The notes beneath the pieces were generated by a model. That model was not told where the DNA came from. It was given only the letters and a program-made list of their open reading frames with translations, and ran no database searches. A DNA stretch of 8,071 nt. It comes from an uncultured Roseburia sp. Its GTDB lineage: Bacteria > Bacillota > Clostridia > Lachnospirales > Lachnospiraceae. Both the position numbers and the translations under genes were made by a program. The stretch is from positions 1 to 8,071 of the forward strand of contig CANODN010000080.1 of assembly GCA_947564765.1 (NCBI GenBank). The letters are read 5' to 3'. This document shows, one piece after another, positions 5,740-8,071 of the stretch (position 1 is the first letter of the stretch; each line of letters begins with the position of its first letter).

Positions 5740-7398
5740 TTAACGCTCCAGAATCGCTCCGCGGTTTCCGGAGGTTACCATAGTCACATACCGTCCCAGA
5801 TATCCGGTCACGTTCTGTTCCTTCGGCTGCCATGCCGCCTTTCTTCTGGCCATTTCCTCTTCTGAAACATCCACATCCAGTTTCATTTCCGGAATATTGA
5901 TTTTAATGATATCGCCCTCTTCCACCAAAGCGATCGGTCCGCCTACTGCCGCCTCCGGAGAAACATGACCAATGGAGGCACCCCGGCTCGCACCAGAAAA
6001 ACGCCCGTCTGTAATCAGCGCAACGGAAGAGCCCAGTCCCATACCTGCAATGGCAGAGGTGGGATTTAACATTTCGCGCATACCCGGACCGCCTTTCGGT
6101 CCTTCGTAGCGGATGACTACCACATCACCTGCCACGATCTTTCCGCCTTTGATCGCAGCAATGGCGTCTTCTTCACATTCAAATACTCTTGCCGGTCCTT
6201 CGTGCACCAGCATCTCCGGCGCTACTGCAGAACGTTTTACAACACTTCCGTCCGGCGCCAGGTTTCCGCTTAATACGGCAAGACCGCCTGTCTTGGTATA
6301 TGGATGATCCAAAGGCCGAATCACCTCCAAATTCAGATTTACAGCGTCTTTGATATTCTCTCCTACTGTCTGTCCTGTGACTGTCATGCAGTCCAGATTC
6401 AAAAGACCTGCATCCGCCAATTCCTTCATCACGGCATATACACCGCCCGCCTCGTTTAAATCTTCCATATAGGTCGGTCCTGCCGGAGCCAGATGACAGA
6501 GATTCGGCGTCTTTTCACTGATCGGATTGGCAAATTTAATGTCAAAATCAAAACCTATTTCATGAGCAATTGCCGGAAGATGCAGCATACTGTTTGTGGA
6601 ACAGCCAAGGGCCATATCTACCGTCAGTGCATTGATCATAGATTCTTTTGTCATAATATCCCTCGGCCGGATGTCTTTGCGGCACATCTCCATAACCGCC
6701 ATACCGGCATGCTTTGCCAGCTTGATACGCTCGGAATAAACCGCCGGTATCGTGCCGTTTCCTCTTAAGCCCATGCCAAGCGCCTCCGTCAGACAGTTCA
6801 TGGAATTGGCCGTATACATACCGGAACAAGAACCGCAGGTGGGGCATGCTTTTGCCTCATATTCCCGGACATCTTCTTCTGTCATAGAACCTGCCGCATA
6901 GGAACCCACTGCCTCAAACATAGAAGAAAGGCTGGTCTTCTTTCCTTTTACATGACCTGCAAGCATCGGTCCGCCGGATACAAATACCGTCGGCACATTG
7001 ATTCTTGCCGCAGCCATTAACAGTCCTGGTACATTTTTATCACAATTCGGCACCATAACAAGGGCGTCAAACTGATGTGCCAGCGCCATACACTCGGTAG
7101 AATCTGCAATCAGATCTCTCGTTACCAGGGAATATTTCATACCGATATGTCCCATAGCGATTCCGTCGCAGACTGCAATCGCCGGAAATACCACAGGAAC
7201 GCCGCCGGCCTCTGCAACGCCTAATTTTACGGCATTCACAATTTTATCCAGATTCATATGCCCCGGAACAATCTCATTATAAGAGCTTACGATTCCCACC
7301 ATTGGTTTTTTCATTTCTTCTTCTGTAAATCCCAATGCGTTAAATAAACTTCTATGGGGCGCCTGCTGCATCCCCGCCTTTACATGATCACTTTTCAT
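5740..7398 (-). CDS. ilvD: Dihydroxy-acid dehydratase
   Basis: IlvD dehydrates 2,3-dihydroxy-isovalerate and its methylvalerate homologue to the 2-keto acids that precede valine (and leucine) and isoleucine. It is an iron-sulfur lyase. The 552-residue length is normal. Cluster and metal motifs are visible: C77 in AVCDGIAMGH, C119 with D120 and K121 in PNCDKNVPG, and CPTCGSCSGMYTANSM (C185, C188, C191). Position 47 in NEIVPGHMNL is Gly, as in E. coli-type enzymes, not the Cys of the PCN motif seen in oxygen-stable [2Fe-2S] types, so an oxygen-sensitive cluster is inferred. A late GRFSGASRGASIGHVSPEA motif supports the call. An AGGA ribosome site lies nine bases upstream of the ATG. The gene sits between the leuB-tail repeats and ilvB, in one probable operon. 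Confidence 0.96.
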   Translation of the reverse strand: MKSDHVKAGMQQAPHRSLFNALGFTEEEMKKPMVGIVSSYNEIVPGHMNLDKIVNAVKLGVAEAGGVPVVFPAIAVCDGIAMGHIGMKYSLVTRDLIADSTECMALAHQFDALVMVPNCDKNVPGLLMAAARINVPTVFVSGGPMLAGHVKGKKTSLSSMFEAVGSYAAGSMTEEDVREYEAKACPTCGSCSGMYTANSMNCLTEALGMGLRGNGTIPAVYSERIKLAKHAGMAVMEMCRKDIRPRDIMTKESMINALTVDMALGCSTNSMLHLPAIAHEIGFDFDIKFANPISEKTPNLCHLAPAGPTYMEDLNEAGGVYAVMKELADAGLLNLDCMTVTGQTVGENIKDAVNLNLEVIRPLDHPYTKTGGLAVLSGNLAPDGSVVKRSAVAPEMLVHEGPARVFECEEDAIAAIKGGKIVAGDVVVIRYEGPKGGPGMREMLNPTSAIAGMGLGSSVALITDGRFSGASRGASIGHVSPEAAVGGPIALVEEGDIIKINIPEMKLDVDVSEEEMARRKAAWQPKEQNVTGYLGRYVTMVTSGNRGAILER

Positions 7399-7410
7399 TT
7401 TCTCAGATCC

Positions 7411-7541
7411 TTTCTTCTATTATTGCGCCGCTTTTTAGCGCATAAAGGGATACCCGGAGGGTGTTTCTTCTAATATTGCGCTGCTTTTTGGCGCATAAAG
7501 GGATACCCGGAGGGTGTTTCTTCTAATATTGCGCTGCTTTT
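7411..7541. repeat. 53-base tandem repeat derived from the leuB 3' end
   Basis: Two full units, 7411-7463 and 7464-7516, differ at three positions. A third partial unit, 7517-7541, is the end of leuB itself. Each unit on the - strand holds the last leuB codons (Ala-Ala-Gln-Tyr or close) plus a stop, then a linker with ACCC-TCC-GGGT (+ strand 7452-7462 and 7505-7515). TGCGC and GCGCA arms are kept in both full units while loop bases vary. The array fills nearly all of the leuB-ilvD gap. It looks like tandem duplication by slippage; the unit nearest ilvD is the more diverged. Confidence 0.85.
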
Positions 7542-8071
7542 ATATATCCTGCGATCAAATCGCCCATTTCTTTTGTTCCCACCTGTTTCACAGATGATCT
7601 TTTCTCTTCTGCCTGGGGCATAATATCAATCGTGCGGTAACCATCCTTTAATACCTGCTTTACGGCATCCTCTATGGCATCCGCCTCTTTGTCCAGATCA
7701 AAGGAATACCGCAGCATCATAGCCGCACTTAAAATCGTGGCAATGGGATTCGCAATTCCCTTCCCTGCAATATCCGGTGCGGAACCGCCGCTTGGTTCGT
7801 ACAGGCCGAATTTTGTATCATTTAAGCTGGCGGAGGAAAGCATTCCAATGGAACCGGTTACCATACTGGCCTCATCGGATAAAATATCGCCAAACATATT
7901 CTCCGTTAAAATAACGTCAAATTGTTTCGGATCTTTGACTAACTGCATTGCGCAATTATCTACCAGCATATGCTCATAGGAAACTTCCGGATAATCTGTG
8001 GCAACCTCTTCCACGATCTTTCTCCACCTTGTAATATTCTGGCCCCTTCTCAAGATACACATCCACGTACT
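7523..8071 (-). CDS. leuB: 3-isopropylmalate dehydrogenase, C-terminal part (5' end outside window)
   Basis: LeuB oxidatively decarboxylates 3-isopropylmalate with NAD+ in leucine synthesis. About 180 residues are present, roughly the C-terminal half of a usual protein of about 350-360. WRKIVEEVATDYPEV, VDNCAMQLV, ENMFGDILSDEASMVTGSIGML (Mg-binding aspartates) and GSAPDIAGKGIANP (NAD adenine site) are all typical, and the C-terminus ends in KAAQY. The frame is open to the window edge, and the ATG at 8062 is not a real start. The last 35 or so bases (8037-8071) do not read like the expected VDKxNVL segment; see the findings. It is transcribed toward ilvD, with 124 bases of mostly repeated sequence between. 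Confidence 0.93.
   Translation of the reverse strand, partial: STWMCILRRGQNITRWRKIVEEVATDYPEVSYEHMLVDNCAMQLVKDPKQFDVILTENMFGDILSDEASMVTGSIGMLSSASLNDTKFGLYEPSGGSAPDIAGKGIANPIATILSAAMMLRYSFDLDKEADAIEDAVKQVLKDGYRTIDIMPQAEEKRSSVKQVGTKEMGDLIAGYIKAAQY

Noticed and set aside
7399..7522. Attenuator leader peptide or T-box before ilvD
   Set aside because: No run of Leu/Val/Ile codons, no T-box-like sequence and no terminator with a T-run; the gap is the leuB-tail repeat.
7411..7541. CRISPR array
   Set aside because: The units are contiguous tandem copies without distinct spacers and are derived from the leuB end.

Overview
This 8,071-base window looks like a chromosomal piece from a low-to-middle GC Firmicute, most likely a gut-type Clostridia (Lachnospiraceae-like). 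That rests on the protein sequences, strong AGGAGG-type ribosome sites and the gene order; it is inference from memory, not a database match. One end carries a complete IS110-family insertion sequence on the + strand. The rest is a block of amino-acid biosynthesis genes on the - strand.

Layout: (1) 1-1576, an IS110-group element. It has a structured left end of about 277 bases (predicted bridge RNA), an intact 391-residue DEDD transposase (278-1453) and a short AT-rich right end. The two RNA loops contain guide-like segments that match the element's own ends and the host DNA at the right edge. They agree on a CA core dinucleotide, with one copy at 1575-1576 and the other predicted just before base 1. 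(2) 1590-3928, serA and serC, which make the first two steps of serine synthesis from 3-phosphoglycerate. Transcription runs serC then serA, from a likely promoter whose -35 box overlaps the ilvB stop codon. (3) 3997-7398, ilvB and ilvD, two steps of branched-chain amino-acid synthesis. (4) 7399-7541, a 53-base tandem repeat that includes copies of the leuB 3' end. (5) 7523-8071, the C-terminal half of leuB, cut by the window edge.

In transcription order the host genes are leuB-ilvD-ilvB-serC-serA. IlvB makes acetolactate, IlvD makes the 2-keto acids for valine and isoleucine, and LeuB acts in leucine synthesis. ilvC, ilvN/ilvH, leuA, leuCD and serB are not in the window. The IS sits 13 bases beyond the serA stop codon, in opposite (convergent) orientation, so it breaks no coding sequence.

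The most notable content is the IS left end. A -35 box in the right end and a perfect TATAAT in the left end would be 17 bases apart if the ends were joined through one CA core. A terminator-like hairpin overlaps that -10 box, so a transcript starting at the joined ends would lack one hairpin arm. This suggests the bridge RNA and transposase are expressed from the circular form and shielded from outside transcription in the integrated form.
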